Shown piece after piece: positions 37,433 to 46,042 of a stretch of DNA of 64,000 nucleotides; position 1 is the first letter of the stretch; each line of letters starts with the position of its first letter. Position numbers and translations under genes: made by a program. The notes under the pieces are model-generated. The model saw only the letters and a list, made by a program, of their open reading frames with translations. It was not told the origin of the DNA and did no database searches. Origin of the DNA: Paracoccaceae bacterium (GTDB taxonomy: Bacteria > Pseudomonadota > Alphaproteobacteria > Rhodobacterales > Rhodobacteraceae); assembly GCA_003605175.1 (NCBI GenBank), contig QWDA01000005.1, positions 248,001 to 312,000 of the forward strand, read 5' to 3'.

Positions 37433-37516
37433 ACCTTCCCTCCGCCGGTCTTAACCGGTTCAGGTTCAACGGGTTCGCGCTTTCGCGCATCTCAGCCCGG
37501 CCGGGCACCCCGAGGT
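37433..37516 (-). promoter_or_regulatory. TPP riboswitch (THI element) upstream of thiBPQ
   Basis: Read on the minus strand, the leader contains GGGGTGCCC, then GGCTGAGATG, a hairpin with a CGCGAAAGCGCG core, then ACCCGTTGAACCTGAACCGG, then GGTTAAGACCGGCGGAGGGAA. These are the conserved boxes of the THI element. It binds thiamine pyrophosphate and shuts off thiamine import, probably by blocking translation initiation because it ends about 50 bases before the thiB ATG and no clear terminator stem is seen after it. Confidence 0.95.
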
Positions 37517-37602
37517 GAGGCGGAAGGTAGGGCCGGACGCCGCCGCCCGCAAGGCGAAACCGCGATCTCGAGGCGCGCCTTCGGCGCACGCCATGCCCTG
37601 GT

Positions 37603-37668
37603 GGGGGCTCTGCCCCCGCGCGTCGCTGTCGCGCCGCGCTCCCCCGGGATTTTCCCGACCCAAAGAAG
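37603..37668 (+). repeat. Intergenic GGGGGCTCTGCCCCC...CCCCCGGGA repeat, copy 1
   Basis: Contains a small hairpin GGGGGCTCTGCCCCC, a GC-rich middle and then CTCCCCCGGGATTTT...CCCAAAGAAGG. An inverted partner lies at 37788-37850. This kind of palindromic unit is repeatedly found between genes in Rhodobacteraceae chromosomes. Confidence 0.7.
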
Positions 37669-37787
37669 GGACGCGGAAAGGCTTTCTTTACCATGTTTCG
37701 CCAGCTTTCCTTTCGTGCGGCAGCAGGGATGCCAGCCGCATGACCCGAAGAAGGGCGGCCCGTCCGGATCACGGCGGGCCGCTTTTC
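37669..37787 (+). ncRNA. Candidate small RNA or leader ending in a terminator
   Basis: A 119-base stretch enclosed by the two inverted repeats. It ends with GCGGCCCG (37755-37762), a 12-base loop and CGGGCCGC followed by TTTTCC (37775-37788), a good intrinsic terminator on the plus strand, yet no plus-strand gene lies upstream. That layout would fit a small RNA. I see no convincing promoter, so it may instead be a processed fragment of an aroC leader or simply part of the repeat. Confidence 0.25.
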
Positions 37788-37850
37788 CTTCTTTGGGTCC
37801 GGAAATCCCGGGGGTGAGTGTCCGGAGGGCACGAGGGGGCAGAGCCCCCT
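37788..37850 (-). repeat. Intergenic GGGGGCTCTGCCCCC...CCCCCGGGA repeat, copy 2 (inverted)
   Basis: Reverse complement of copy 1: CCTTCTTTGGGTCC..AAATCCCGGGGG...GGGGGCAGAGCCCCCT. With copy 1 it forms a long inverted pair around 37669-37787. A looser relative (GGGGGAGCGCGAGGGCGCGCAGCCCCC) sits right after aroC at about 39030-39056. Confidence 0.7.
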
Positions 37851-37921
37851 GAGATACGTGCCCGCGAAGCCTTTCTCTTGTCCGGCCGAGGCTGTAAGGA
37901 CGGGCGCCGAAGGGGGCGCCC

Positions 37922-39025
37922 ATGAGCTTCAATACCTACGGACATGTCTTCCGCGTCACCACCTGGGGTGAGAGCCACGGGCCCGCGCTCGGCGCGACCG
38001 TCGACGGCTGCCCGCCGGGCGTGGCGCTTTCGGAGGCCGACCTTCAGGTCTGGCTCGACCGGCGCAAGCCCGGGCAGAACAGGTTCACCACCCAGCGGCG
38101 CGAGGCGGACGCGGTGGAGATCCTGTCGGGCATTTTCGAGGGGGTGACCACCGGCACGCCGATCCAGTTGATGATCCGCAACACCGACCAGCGTTCGAAG
38201 GATTACGGGGACATCGCCGAAAAGTTCCGGCCGGGCCATGCCGACATCACCTATTGGCAGAAATACGGCATCCGCGACTATCGCGGCGGAGGGCGGTCCT
38301 CGGCGAGGGAAACCGCCGCGCGTGTCGCGGCTGGCGGCGTGGCGCGGGCGGCTTTGGCGCAGTTGGTGCCCGGGCTATCCATCACCGGCTACATGGTGGC
38401 GATGGGCGAGAAGGACATTGACCGCTCGCGCTTCGACTGGGACGAGATCGGCCGGAACCCGTTCTGGACGCCCGATGCCGAGGCAGCAGAGGCGTGGGCC
38501 GGCTATCTCGACGGGCTGCGGAAGTCGGGATCCTCAGTCGGCGCGCTGATCGAGCTGTCGATCCGGGGCTGTCCGGCGGGTCTCGGCGCGCCGGTCTATG
38601 GCAAGCTCGACACCGATCTCGCCGCCGCTTGCATGTCGATCAACGCGGTGAAGGGTGTCGAGATCGGCGAGGGCATGGCGGCGGCGCGGCTGACTGGCGA
38701 GGCGAATGCGGACGAGATCTCGATGGGTCCCGACGGACCGGTTTTTTCCTCGAACCACGCGGGCGGCATCCTGGGCGGGATCTCGACCGGGCAGGAGATC
38801 GTCGTCCGTTTCGCGGTGAAGCCGACTTCCTCGATCCTGACCCCCAGAAAGACCATCACCAGGTCGGGCGAAGCGACCGAGATAGTCACCAAGGGTCGCC
38901 ACGATCCCTGCGTCGGCATCCGCGCGGTGCCGGTGGCCGAGGCGATGGCGGCGGCGGTGATCATGGATCATCTGTTGCTCGACCGTGCCCAGACCGGCGG
39001 ACAGCGCGGGCTGATCGGCGGCTAG
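37922..39025 (+). CDS. aroC: Chorismate synthase
   Basis: Makes chorismate from 5-enolpyruvylshikimate-3-phosphate using reduced FMN, the last shared step of aromatic synthesis. The 367 residues contain the three signatures [18 protein letters not shown] (near 16-33), the [18 protein letters not shown] region (about 122-139) and the C-terminal [19 protein letters not shown]. The ATG at 37922 gives [20 protein letters not shown], exactly the family start. Standalone gene on the plus strand. Confidence 0.98.
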   Translation: MSFNTYGHVFRVTTWGESHGPALGATVDGCPPGVALSEADLQVWLDRRKPGQNRFTTQRREADAVEILSGIFEGVTTGTPIQLMIRNTDQRSKDYGDIAEKFRPGHADITYWQKYGIRDYRGGGRSSARETAARVAAGGVARAALAQLVPGLSITGYMVAMGEKDIDRSRFDWDEIGRNPFWTPDAEAAEAWAGYLDGLRKSGSSVGALIELSIRGCPAGLGAPVYGKLDTDLAAACMSINAVKGVEIGEGMAAARLTGEANADEISMGPDGPVFSSNHAGGILGGISTGQEIVVRFAVKPTSSILTPRKTITRSGEATEIVTKGRHDPCVGIRAVPVAEAMAAAVIMDHLLLDRAQTGGQRGLIGG

Positions 39026-39410
39026 GAACGGGGGAGCGCGAGGGCGCGCAGCCCCCTCGCCCCGGGCGACGCCGAAGGCGGCGCAATTCCTCAATGCCGT
39101 CCGTCTGTCTGCGCGGGAAAGCTGCGTGATGGAGATGCCGAGAAGCCTCGAAATCAGGAAGCGCAACGCCAGGGAATGGAACGCGGCGCATCGTCCGCGA
39201 GGATCCGCGCCGAGGTGAAGGCCGGCGACCGCGTGAAAGCGGCGGCCGGCCCCACCGCAGGTGCGCGGCGGTCCATGCCGGGCTTCCGGTGAGTGTCGCC
39301 GCCTGCAGGGAGCCTGCGTTTCCCGGGTCCAGCCCATACGCAAATTGAGCCATGGCCTCGGGCCCGTACATTTCCTATAACGCCGCAACACCTTTTGGGA
39401 GTTGCCGCAC
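39026..39410. other. Intergenic stretch between aroC and rpiA
   Basis: Holds a partial copy of the GGGGG/CCCCC intergenic repeat with the tail CCCCGGGCGACGCCGAAGGC (about 39030-39085), then about 300 bases with no credible gene. A 29-codon frame starting ATGGAGATGCCGAGAAGC near 39129 has no ribosome site support and is not called. A promoter for rpiA is expected near 39330-39395, where the sequence is less GC-rich (TTTCCTATAACG). Confidence 0.4.
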
Positions 39411-40199
39411 ATGTCCAAGCCGCTGTCGCCCATCGAGACCGCCAAGTTCGTCGCCGCGAAGCGGGCTTGCGATTTCGTGGAGTCCGGGATGAAGGTTGGG
39501 CTTGGGACCGGATCGACGGCCGCGTGGCTGGTGAGGTGCCTGGGCGAGATGGTGCGCAACGACGGGCTGGATATCACCGGCGTGCCGACCTCGACCCGCA
39601 CCGCCGAACTGGCGCGGCAGATGGGTATCCGGGTGACCAGCCTCGACGAGGCGAAATGGCTCGACATCACCATCGACGGCGCCGACGAGTTCGACGGCGA
39701 TCTGAACCTCATCAAGGGCGGCGGCGGCGCGCTCTTGCAGGAAAAGATCGTCGCCACCGCATCGGACCGGATGGTGGTGATCGCCGACAAGACCAAGCAG
39801 GTGGAGACGCTGGGCGCCTTCCCGCTCCCGGTCGAGGTGGTGCCGTTCGGCTGGCAGACCACCAAGGCGCTGGTGGAGGAGACGCTTTCCTCGCTCGACG
39901 TGCTGGGCGACGAGGCGACGCTCAGGATGAACGGCGAAAGCGCCTTCATCACCGACGAGGGCAATTACATCATCGACCTGCACCTGAAGCGGATCAGCGA
40001 CCCGCGGCAGTTCGGCATCGTCATCAACCAGATCCCCGGCGTGGTCGAGAACGGGCTGTTCCTCGACATCTGCGACATCGTGGTGATCGGCCATGGCGAC
40101 GGCCGGGTCGAGGTGAAGGACATCACGCTGGGCACCACCCGGCATGACGTGATCGAGATCTCGCATCCCGACAACGTGTTCTCGGATCTCGCCGAGTAA
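39411..40199 (+). CDS. rpiA: Ribose-5-phosphate isomerase A
   Basis: Interconverts ribose 5-phosphate and ribulose 5-phosphate in the pentose phosphate pathway. It has 262 residues. GLGTGSTAAW (30-39) binds phosphate, catalytic Asp89 and Asp92 lie in TIDGADEFD, and Glu111 follows the KGGGGALLQEK loop. I use the ATG at 39411, nine bases after GGGAG, instead of the TTG nine bases earlier. The stop overlaps the gor start by one base, so the two are coupled. Confidence 0.96.
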   Translation: MSKPLSPIETAKFVAAKRACDFVESGMKVGLGTGSTAAWLVRCLGEMVRNDGLDITGVPTSTRTAELARQMGIRVTSLDEAKWLDITIDGADEFDGDLNLIKGGGGALLQEKIVATASDRMVVIADKTKQVETLGAFPLPVEVVPFGWQTTKALVEETLSSLDVLGDEATLRMNGESAFITDEGNYIIDLHLKRISDPRQFGIVINQIPGVVENGLFLDICDIVVIGHGDGRVEVKDITLGTTRHDVIEISHPDNVFSDLAE

Positions 40200-41557
40200 T
40201 GGCATTTGACTACGATCTCTTCGTGATCGGCGGCGGCTCGGGGGGCGTGCGCGCGGCCCGGATCGCGGCATCGGAGGGCGGGGCCAGGGTGGCGCTCGCG
40301 GAAGAAAGCCGCATGGGCGGCACCTGCGTGATCCGGGGATGCGTGCCGAAGAAGCTGATGGTCTTCGCCTCGGGCTATCCGCAGGCCATCGCCGACGCGC
40401 GCGAATACGGCTGGGACGCGCGGGTGGACGGGTTCGACTGGGTCGCGTTCCGGACCCGGCTCCATGGTGAGCTCGACCGGCTCGAGGGGGTCTACCGCGC
40501 GGGTCTTACCCGCGCCGGCGTCGAGATCTTCGACTGCCGCGCGACCATCGCAGATCCGCATACCGTCGCGCTGGCCGATGGCCGCAAGGTGACCGCCAAG
40601 CATATCCTCGTCGCCACCGGCGGCCATGTGGACTTTCCCGACGCCGCCGCGCGCGAGATCGGCATCTCCTCGAACGAGGTGTTCCATCTCGACGCACTGC
40701 CGGAGCGGCTCCTGATCGTTGGCGGCGGCTATATCGCCTGCGAATTCGCCTGCATCTTCACCGGGCTTGGCGCGAAGGTGACCCAGCTTTATCGCGGCGC
40801 GCAGATCCTGCGCGGCTTCGACGACGAGGCGCGGGGGCTCCTCGCCGAAGAGATGCGCGACCGGGGCGTCGATATCCATTGCGGCACCACGATCATCGGC
40901 ATGGAGCGTGGTGCCGACGGCATCCGGGTGCGCTGTTCGAACGGGCACGAGCATCTCGTCGACCAGGTGCTTTTCGCGACCGGGCGTTCGCCCAACACCG
41001 CGGAGCTGGGGCTCGAGGAGGCCGGCGTCAGGCTCGGCCGGCGCGGCGAGATCCTGGTCGACGCCTACAGCCAGACCAACATCCCCTCGATCTTCGCCGT
41101 GGGCGACGTGACCAACCGGATCAACCTGACCCCGGTCGCGATCCGCGAGGGCCATGCCTTCGCCGACACGGTCTTCGGCGGCAAGAAACGCGCGGTGGAC
41201 CACGAACTCGTCGCTTCGGCGATCTTTACCCAGCCCGAATACGGCGCGGTGGGGATGACCGAGGAAGAGGCCCGCGAACTCCATCGGATCGAAGTCTACG
41301 CGACTTCGTTTCGTCCGATGCAGGGCGCCTTCATCGGCCGTTCCGAGCGGGTGCTCTTCAAACTCATCGTCGATGCCAAGAGCCGCAAGGTGCTGGGCTG
41401 CCATATCGTGGCGCCCAATGCGGGCGAGCTGATCCAGATGGCCGGAATCGCGGTGAAGATGGGCGCCACCAAGGAAGATTTCGACCGCACGGTTGCGGTC
41501 CACCCGACAATTTCCGAAGAACTGGTCACGATGCGGACGCCGGTCCGCACCGCTTGA
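40199..41557 (+). CDS. gor: Glutathione-disulfide reductase
   Basis: FAD- and NADPH-dependent dimer that reduces oxidised glutathione. The 452 residues have the FAD loop VIGGGSGGVRAARIAA, redox-active Cys43 and Cys48 in GGTCVIRGCVPKKL, a second dinucleotide fold LIVGGGYIACEFACIF, the FAVGDVTNRINLTPVAIREG region, and the dimer-domain HPTISEE motif with the catalytic His. Overlaps rpiA by one base. The same gene pair is common in Rhodobacterales. Confidence 0.96.
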   Translation: MAFDYDLFVIGGGSGGVRAARIAASEGGARVALAEESRMGGTCVIRGCVPKKLMVFASGYPQAIADAREYGWDARVDGFDWVAFRTRLHGELDRLEGVYRAGLTRAGVEIFDCRATIADPHTVALADGRKVTAKHILVATGGHVDFPDAAAREIGISSNEVFHLDALPERLLIVGGGYIACEFACIFTGLGAKVTQLYRGAQILRGFDDEARGLLAEEMRDRGVDIHCGTTIIGMERGADGIRVRCSNGHEHLVDQVLFATGRSPNTAELGLEEAGVRLGRRGEILVDAYSQTNIPSIFAVGDVTNRINLTPVAIREGHAFADTVFGGKKRAVDHELVASAIFTQPEYGAVGMTEEEARELHRIEVYATSFRPMQGAFIGRSERVLFKLIVDAKSRKVLGCHIVAPNAGELIQMAGIAVKMGATKEDFDRTVAVHPTISEELVTMRTPVRTA

Positions 41558-41623
41558 CATCACGCGGCGAGACCACAGTTAGGTACGAACCCGGCGAGAC
41601 GGCACAGAAGGACAGACCGAAGC

Positions 41624-42775
41624 ATGGCCAGCAATAACGGCGGACCCTGGGGGGGTGGCAATCGTGGCGGATCGGGCGGCGGCGGTGATGACGACCGCGG
41701 CGGCAATCGTGGCGGGCGGCGTCCCGGGGATTCGCCGCAGATCCCCGAGATCGACGAAATCGTGAAAAAGGGCCAGGAGCAGCTCAAGGTGCTGATGGGC
41801 GGACGCGGCGGGCGCCGGCCGAATGGATCCGACGGCGGCGGCGCCCCGCAGGTGCCCGGGGGATTGATTGCCATCGGCGCGCTGGTGTTCGCGGCCGCCG
41901 CCTGGGGGGTCGCCTCGTTCTACACGGTGAAGCCGGAAGAGCAGTCGGTCGAGCTGTTCCTCGGCAAGTTCAGCTCCGTCGGGAACCCGGGCCTTAATTT
42001 CGCCCCCTGGCCGCTGGTGTCCTACGAGGTGATCGAGGTGACCCGCGAACGGCCGGAGGATATCGGTGTGTCGCGGCCGGGCGCGCCGGCGGACGGGCTG
42101 ATGCTGACCACCGACGAGAACATCGTCGATATCGATTTCCAAGTGGTCTGGAACATCACCGACCCGGCGAAATACCTGTTCAACCTGCGCGACGGGCCGC
42201 AGACGGTGCGGGCGGTGTCGGAATCGGCGATGCGCGAGATCATCGCGCAATCCGACCTCGCGCCGATCCTGAACCGCGACCGCGGGCTGATCGAGCAGAA
42301 TGCCTTCGACCTTATCCAGTCGACGCTCGACGCATACGATTCGGGCATCAACATCATCCGCGTGAACCTCGACAAGGCCGACCCGCCGCAGGAGGTGATC
42401 GACGCCTTCCGCGAGGTGCAGGCGGCCGAGCAGGCGCGCGACCGGCTGCAGCGCGAAGCGGACGCCTATGCGAACCGCAAGCTCGCCGGCGCACGCGGCG
42501 AGGCGGCGCAGATCCTCGAGGAGGCCGAAGGTTACCGCGCGAAGGTGGTGAACGAGGCCCAGGGCGAGGCCTCGCGCTTCTCGGCGGTGCTCGCCGAATA
42601 CCAGGACGCGCCCGAGGTGACCCGCAAGCGACTCTATCTCGAGACGCTCGAGCGGGTGCTGGGCTCGGTCGACAAGATCATCCTCGACGACAAGACCACC
42701 GGCGGGCAGGGCGTGGTGCCCTATCTGCCCTTGAACGAACTGCGCCGCCAGCAAGCGCCGGCGGGAGGGAACTGA
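41624..42775 (+). CDS. hflK: FtsH protease regulator HflK
   Basis: A 383-residue SPFH-domain membrane protein that assembles with HflC into a periplasmic cage around FtsH and restrains its proteolysis. The Gly/Arg/Asp-rich cytosolic N-terminus (1-75) is typical, followed by one membrane helix (about 79-99, GGLIAIGALVFAAAAWGVASF). The SPFH/band 7 domain then starts PEEQSVELFLGKF, and a coiled coil (about 260-325, rich in QREADAYANRKLAGARGEAAQ) completes it. One base separates it from hflC. Confidence 0.95.
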   Translation: MASNNGGPWGGGNRGGSGGGGDDDRGGNRGGRRPGDSPQIPEIDEIVKKGQEQLKVLMGGRGGRRPNGSDGGGAPQVPGGLIAIGALVFAAAAWGVASFYTVKPEEQSVELFLGKFSSVGNPGLNFAPWPLVSYEVIEVTRERPEDIGVSRPGAPADGLMLTTDENIVDIDFQVVWNITDPAKYLFNLRDGPQTVRAVSESAMREIIAQSDLAPILNRDRGLIEQNAFDLIQSTLDAYDSGINIIRVNLDKADPPQEVIDAFREVQAAEQARDRLQREADAYANRKLAGARGEAAQILEEAEGYRAKVVNEAQGEASRFSAVLAEYQDAPEVTRKRLYLETLERVLGSVDKIILDDKTTGGQGVVPYLPLNELRRQQAPAGGN

Positions 42776-42776
42776 C

Positions 42777-43670
42777 ATGAAGAAGCTCGGAATTCTGATC
42801 CCTGTCGCGGTTCTTGCCGTCGCCGGCGCGCTTTCGTCGATCTTCATCGTGACCGAGACCGAGAAGGTCCTGGTCCTGCAATTCGGCCAGATCAAGCAGA
42901 TCAAGGACACGCCCGGCCTCGGCTTCAAGATCCCGCTGATCCAGGAAGTGGTGCGCTATGACGACCGCATCCTGTCGCTCGACACCACCGAGATCGAGGT
43001 GACGCCCTCGGACGACCGGCGCCTCGTGGTCGACGCCTTCGCGCGCTACCGCATCGCCGATGTGGTGAGGTTCCGTCAGGCGGTCGGTGCGCTCGGCGAG
43101 CGGGCGGCCGAGGCGCGGCTCGCCTCGATCCTGCAGACCCAGATCCGTGCGGTGCTCGGCTCGGAAGGGGTGACCTCAAACACGATCCTTTCTTCCGATC
43201 GCGCCGCGCTGATGGTGGAGATCCGCAACAAGGCCCAGGCCCGCGCCGAGGCGCTGGGGCTCGACGTGGTGGACGTGCGGCTCAAGCAGACTAACCTGCC
43301 CGAGCAGAACCTCGACGCCACCTTCGCCCGGATGCGGGCCGAGCGCGAACGCGAGGCCGCCGACGAGGTGGCGCGCGGCGAGGAAGCGGCGCAAAGGGTC
43401 CGCGCCCAGGCCGACCGCACCGTGGTCGAACTGGTCTCTGAGGCCCGCAAGGAAAGCGAGATCGTCCGCGGCGAGGCCGATGCCCAGCGCAACAAGATCT
43501 TCGCCGACGCGTTCAGCGCCGATCCCGATTTCTTCGAGTTCTACCGCTCGATGTCGGCCTACGAGAACGCGCTCAAGGGCAGCAACTCGACCCTGGTGAT
43601 CACGCCCGACAGCGAGTTCTTCGAGTATCTCGACGGTTCCGGCGGACGGGGGGCGGCGGCGGCCCAGTGA
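42777..43670 (+). CDS. hflC: FtsH protease regulator HflC
   Basis: A 297-residue partner of HflK with one N-terminal membrane helix (about 5-25), the SPFH domain (ETEKVLVLQFGQIKQIKDTPGLGFKIP) and an alanine/arginine-rich coiled coil (about 185-245). It ends with the FFEFYRSMSAYENALKG segment conserved in HflC. Its stop overlaps the DUF2065 gene by one base. Together these genes form an operon with likely co-expression of degP further downstream. Confidence 0.95.
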   Translation: MKKLGILIPVAVLAVAGALSSIFIVTETEKVLVLQFGQIKQIKDTPGLGFKIPLIQEVVRYDDRILSLDTTEIEVTPSDDRRLVVDAFARYRIADVVRFRQAVGALGERAAEARLASILQTQIRAVLGSEGVTSNTILSSDRAALMVEIRNKAQARAEALGLDVVDVRLKQTNLPEQNLDATFARMRAEREREAADEVARGEEAAQRVRAQADRTVVELVSEARKESEIVRGEADAQRNKIFADAFSADPDFFEFYRSMSAYENALKGSNSTLVITPDSEFFEYLDGSGGRGAAAAQ

Positions 43671-43864
43671 TGGGCACGCTGCTTCTCGGCATCGGCCTGG
43701 TCTTCGTGATCGAGGGGTTGGTGCTGGCGCTGCTGCCGATGCGGCTTGAGGATCTTCTGGAGGCGCTCCGGGAGATCCCGCCCGAAACCCGGCGAATGTT
43801 CGGGCTTGCCGCGATCGCGATCGGCGTCGCGCTCGTCTGGCTTGCCCGGATCCTCGGCTCGTGA
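43670..43864 (+). CDS. DUF2065 family small membrane protein
   Basis: A 64-residue protein with two hydrophobic helices (about 2-23 and 43-62) joined by LPMRLEDLLEALREIPPETRRMFG. This is the DUF2065 pattern (YjeT-like), a family very often encoded right after hflKC. The ATG at 43670 overlaps the hflC stop by one base. Its role in the HflKC complex is unproven. Confidence 0.88.
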   Translation: MGTLLLGIGLVFVIEGLVLALLPMRLEDLLEALREIPPETRRMFGLAAIAIGVALVWLARILGS

Positions 43865-44052
43865 CGGTGTTTTCGCGGCGCCCCTTTGGCTGGGCGCCTT
43901 TTCGCCTTATATGTTCACGCGAGAGTGACTGTTCGCGAGCTATGCTGGCGTTGCGGTCCTTCGCGGCAGCGATGAAATCTTGATGGCGTAGAGGTCGCGG
44001 GAGGCGCCCCACGAGCGCGAGCATTGCGACCAATCAGGCAAAGGAGCAAGCA

Positions 44053-45516
44053 GTGAGAGAAACAGCGCACGCGATCACTCGCGCAAGGCCGAACCCGGCG
44101 ACGGCGTTCTGGGCGCTCGTCATGGGGTTCGCGATGCTGATCGCCCAGCATGGGGCCGCCCTGGCCCAGTCGCGGCCCGACACTTTCGCGGATCTCGCGG
44201 ACAAGGTCAGCCCCGCGGTCGTCAACATCACCACCTCGACCATGGTCGCGGCCAGCGCCGGCCCCGCGCCGGTGGTGCCCGAGGGCTCGCCCTTCGAGGA
44301 TTTCTTCCGTGACTTCATGGACCGCAACGAGAATGAGCAAAGGCCGCGCCGCAGCCAGGCGCTCGGCTCAGGCTTCGTGATCTCGGAAGACGGCTACATC
44401 GTCACCAACAACCACGTGATCCAGGGCGCCGACGAGATCACCATCGAGTTCTTCGAAGGCGGCACGCTCGATGCGGAGGTGGTCGGCACCGACCCGAAGA
44501 CCGACCTCGCGCTCCTGAAGGTCGAAAGCGACAAGCCCTTGAAGTTCGTCCCCTGGGGCAATTCCGACGACATGCGCGTCGGCGACTGGGTGATGGCCAT
44601 GGGCAACCCGCTCGGCCAGGGCTTCTCGGTCTCGGCGGGGATCGTCTCGGCCCGCGGGCGGGCGCTCTCGGGCACCTATGACGACTACATCCAGACCGAC
44701 GCGGCGATCAACCGCGGCAACTCGGGTGGTCCCTTGTTCAACCTCAAGGGCGAGGTGATCGGCATCAACACCGCGATCCTGTCGCCCAATGGCGGGTCCA
44801 TCGGGATCGGCTTCGCGATGTCCTCGCGGGTGGCCACCAACGTCATCAAGCAGCTGCGCGAATACGGCGAGACCCGCCGCGGCTGGCTCGGCGTGCGGAT
44901 CCAGGACGTCTCCGACGAGATCGCCGAGGCGATGGGCCTCAGCACCACCGTCGGCGCGCTGGTGACCGACGTGCCCGAAGGCCCGGCCGCCGAGGCGGGG
45001 ATCCAGCAGGGCGACCTGATCCTGTCCTTCGACGGGGTCGACATCGCCGACACCCGCGACCTCGTGCAGCGCGTCGGCAATGCCGAGGTGGGCGCCGTGG
45101 TCCGGCTCCGGGTGGAGCGCGACGGCAAGACCATGACGCTGCCCGTGACGCTCGGCCGGCGCGAGGAGGCCGAGGGCGCGATCCCCGCGGCGGTCCAGAG
45201 CGACGAGCCGGTCGAAAGCGAGGTCCTCGGGCTCACCGTCTCGACCATGACCGACGAGTTGCGCGAGCAGCTCGGCCTCTCCGATGCCGACCGCGGCCTC
45301 GTGGTCGAGGATGTGGACGAGGCGAGCGAGGCCTATGAGAAGGGTCTCCGCGCCGGCGACATCATCGCCGAGGCGGGCCAGGAGGCGGTGAACACCGTCG
45401 GCGACCTGGAAGCCCGCATCGCCGACGCGCGCGAGGCCGGACGGAAATCGCTCCTCCTCCTCGTTCGCCGCGCCGGCGACCCGCGCTTCGTGGCGCTGTC
45501 GCTCGACGACAGCTGA
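44053..45516 (+). CDS. Periplasmic serine protease DegP/DegQ (Do family)
   Basis: A 487-residue periplasmic chaperone-protease for damaged envelope proteins. It has a signal peptide (about 1-39, ending AALAQ), then the trypsin-like domain with catalytic His121 (TNNHVIQGADE), Asp151 (DLALLK) and Ser224 (NRGNSGGPLFN). Two PDZ domains follow, the first from about 275 (LGVRIQDVSDEIAEAMG) and the second from about 395 (LGLTVSTMTDELREQLGL). The location just after hflKC is typical of alphaproteobacteria. Exact Do subtype (DegP, DegQ, MucD) is not separable here. Confidence 0.94.
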   Translation: MRETAHAITRARPNPATAFWALVMGFAMLIAQHGAALAQSRPDTFADLADKVSPAVVNITTSTMVAASAGPAPVVPEGSPFEDFFRDFMDRNENEQRPRRSQALGSGFVISEDGYIVTNNHVIQGADEITIEFFEGGTLDAEVVGTDPKTDLALLKVESDKPLKFVPWGNSDDMRVGDWVMAMGNPLGQGFSVSAGIVSARGRALSGTYDDYIQTDAAINRGNSGGPLFNLKGEVIGINTAILSPNGGSIGIGFAMSSRVATNVIKQLREYGETRRGWLGVRIQDVSDEIAEAMGLSTTVGALVTDVPEGPAAEAGIQQGDLILSFDGVDIADTRDLVQRVGNAEVGAVVRLRVERDGKTMTLPVTLGRREEAEGAIPAAVQSDEPVESEVLGLTVSTMTDELREQLGLSDADRGLVVEDVDEASEAYEKGLRAGDIIAEAGQEAVNTVGDLEARIADAREAGRKSLLLLVRRAGDPRFVALSLDDS

Positions 45517-45539
45517 GGCGGAGGTCCAACGCGAAACCG

Positions 45540-45565
45540 AAAGGGCGCCCCAGCGGGCGCCCTTT
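45540..45565 (+). terminator. Intrinsic terminator after the Do protease gene
   Basis: Perfect 11-base stem AAAGGGCGCCC (45540-45550) and GGGCGCCCTTT (45555-45565) with loop CAGC, followed by CCTTTTG. It starts 23 bases after the stop codon. Confidence 0.85.
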
Positions 45566-45765
45566 CCTTTTGATGGTCCCTCTTTCGGGAACTGTACCGG
45601 TCCGTAGTGCAGACCTCTACCTCATGTCGCAGTCGCAAATTCATCCGTTTGTCGGCGAGGCAGCGCGACTGTCGGCCCACTCTACGTGACAAACCAGAAC
45701 GGATGCGTTTCCCTGGAAACGGAGTTGCGTCTCAGTCCTGCGTCCCCGGGCCTTGACGTCTGCAA

Positions 45766-45967
45766 TGCCTTGCCCCCGCCCGAACAGCGCCGAAGGCGCC
45801 GGGCGAGCGCCTGCCCGTCCCGGCGGGCTGGCGCTCTGGTGACGTTCCGCACCGAACCATTCTACGGCGGGGTGGCACCATAAAGCGCGCCGCTCAACCG
45901 TCGCGGCGCCATCCCACGGGCTGGCGCTCGCCCGGCTTCTCGCTTCGGTGCAACGGAAGGTGATTCT
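45766..45967. repeat. Dispersed inverted-end repeat, copy B (simplest copy)
   Basis: In the convergent gap between the Do protease and VWA genes. Left arm CCGGGCGAGCGCCTGCCCGT (45799-45818) pairs with the right arm ACGGGCTGGCGCTCGCCCGG (45916-45935), 19 of 20 positions, enclosing a 137-base unit. Left flank TGCCTTGCCCCCGCCCGA and the tail CGGCTTCTCGCTTCGGTGC match copy A. Internal identity with copy A includes CCCGGCGGGCTGGCGCTCTG and GCACCATAAA. It carries no ORF of its own. Confidence 0.8.
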
Positions 45968-46042
45968 CCCGGTCTCCGCCCGTTCGCGCCCGGCCGCGGA
46001 ACGCGGCCGGGCGCGGATCGACGCCGCAGGCGGCGAAACCCC

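Noticed and set aside
37319-37852. 177-codon frame across the TPP riboswitch and repeats
   Set aside because: It spans structured non-coding elements and has no coding signal.
39129-39218. Short 29-codon frame MEMPRSLEIRKRNAREWNAA
   Set aside because: No ribosome site, no family and too short to distinguish from chance.
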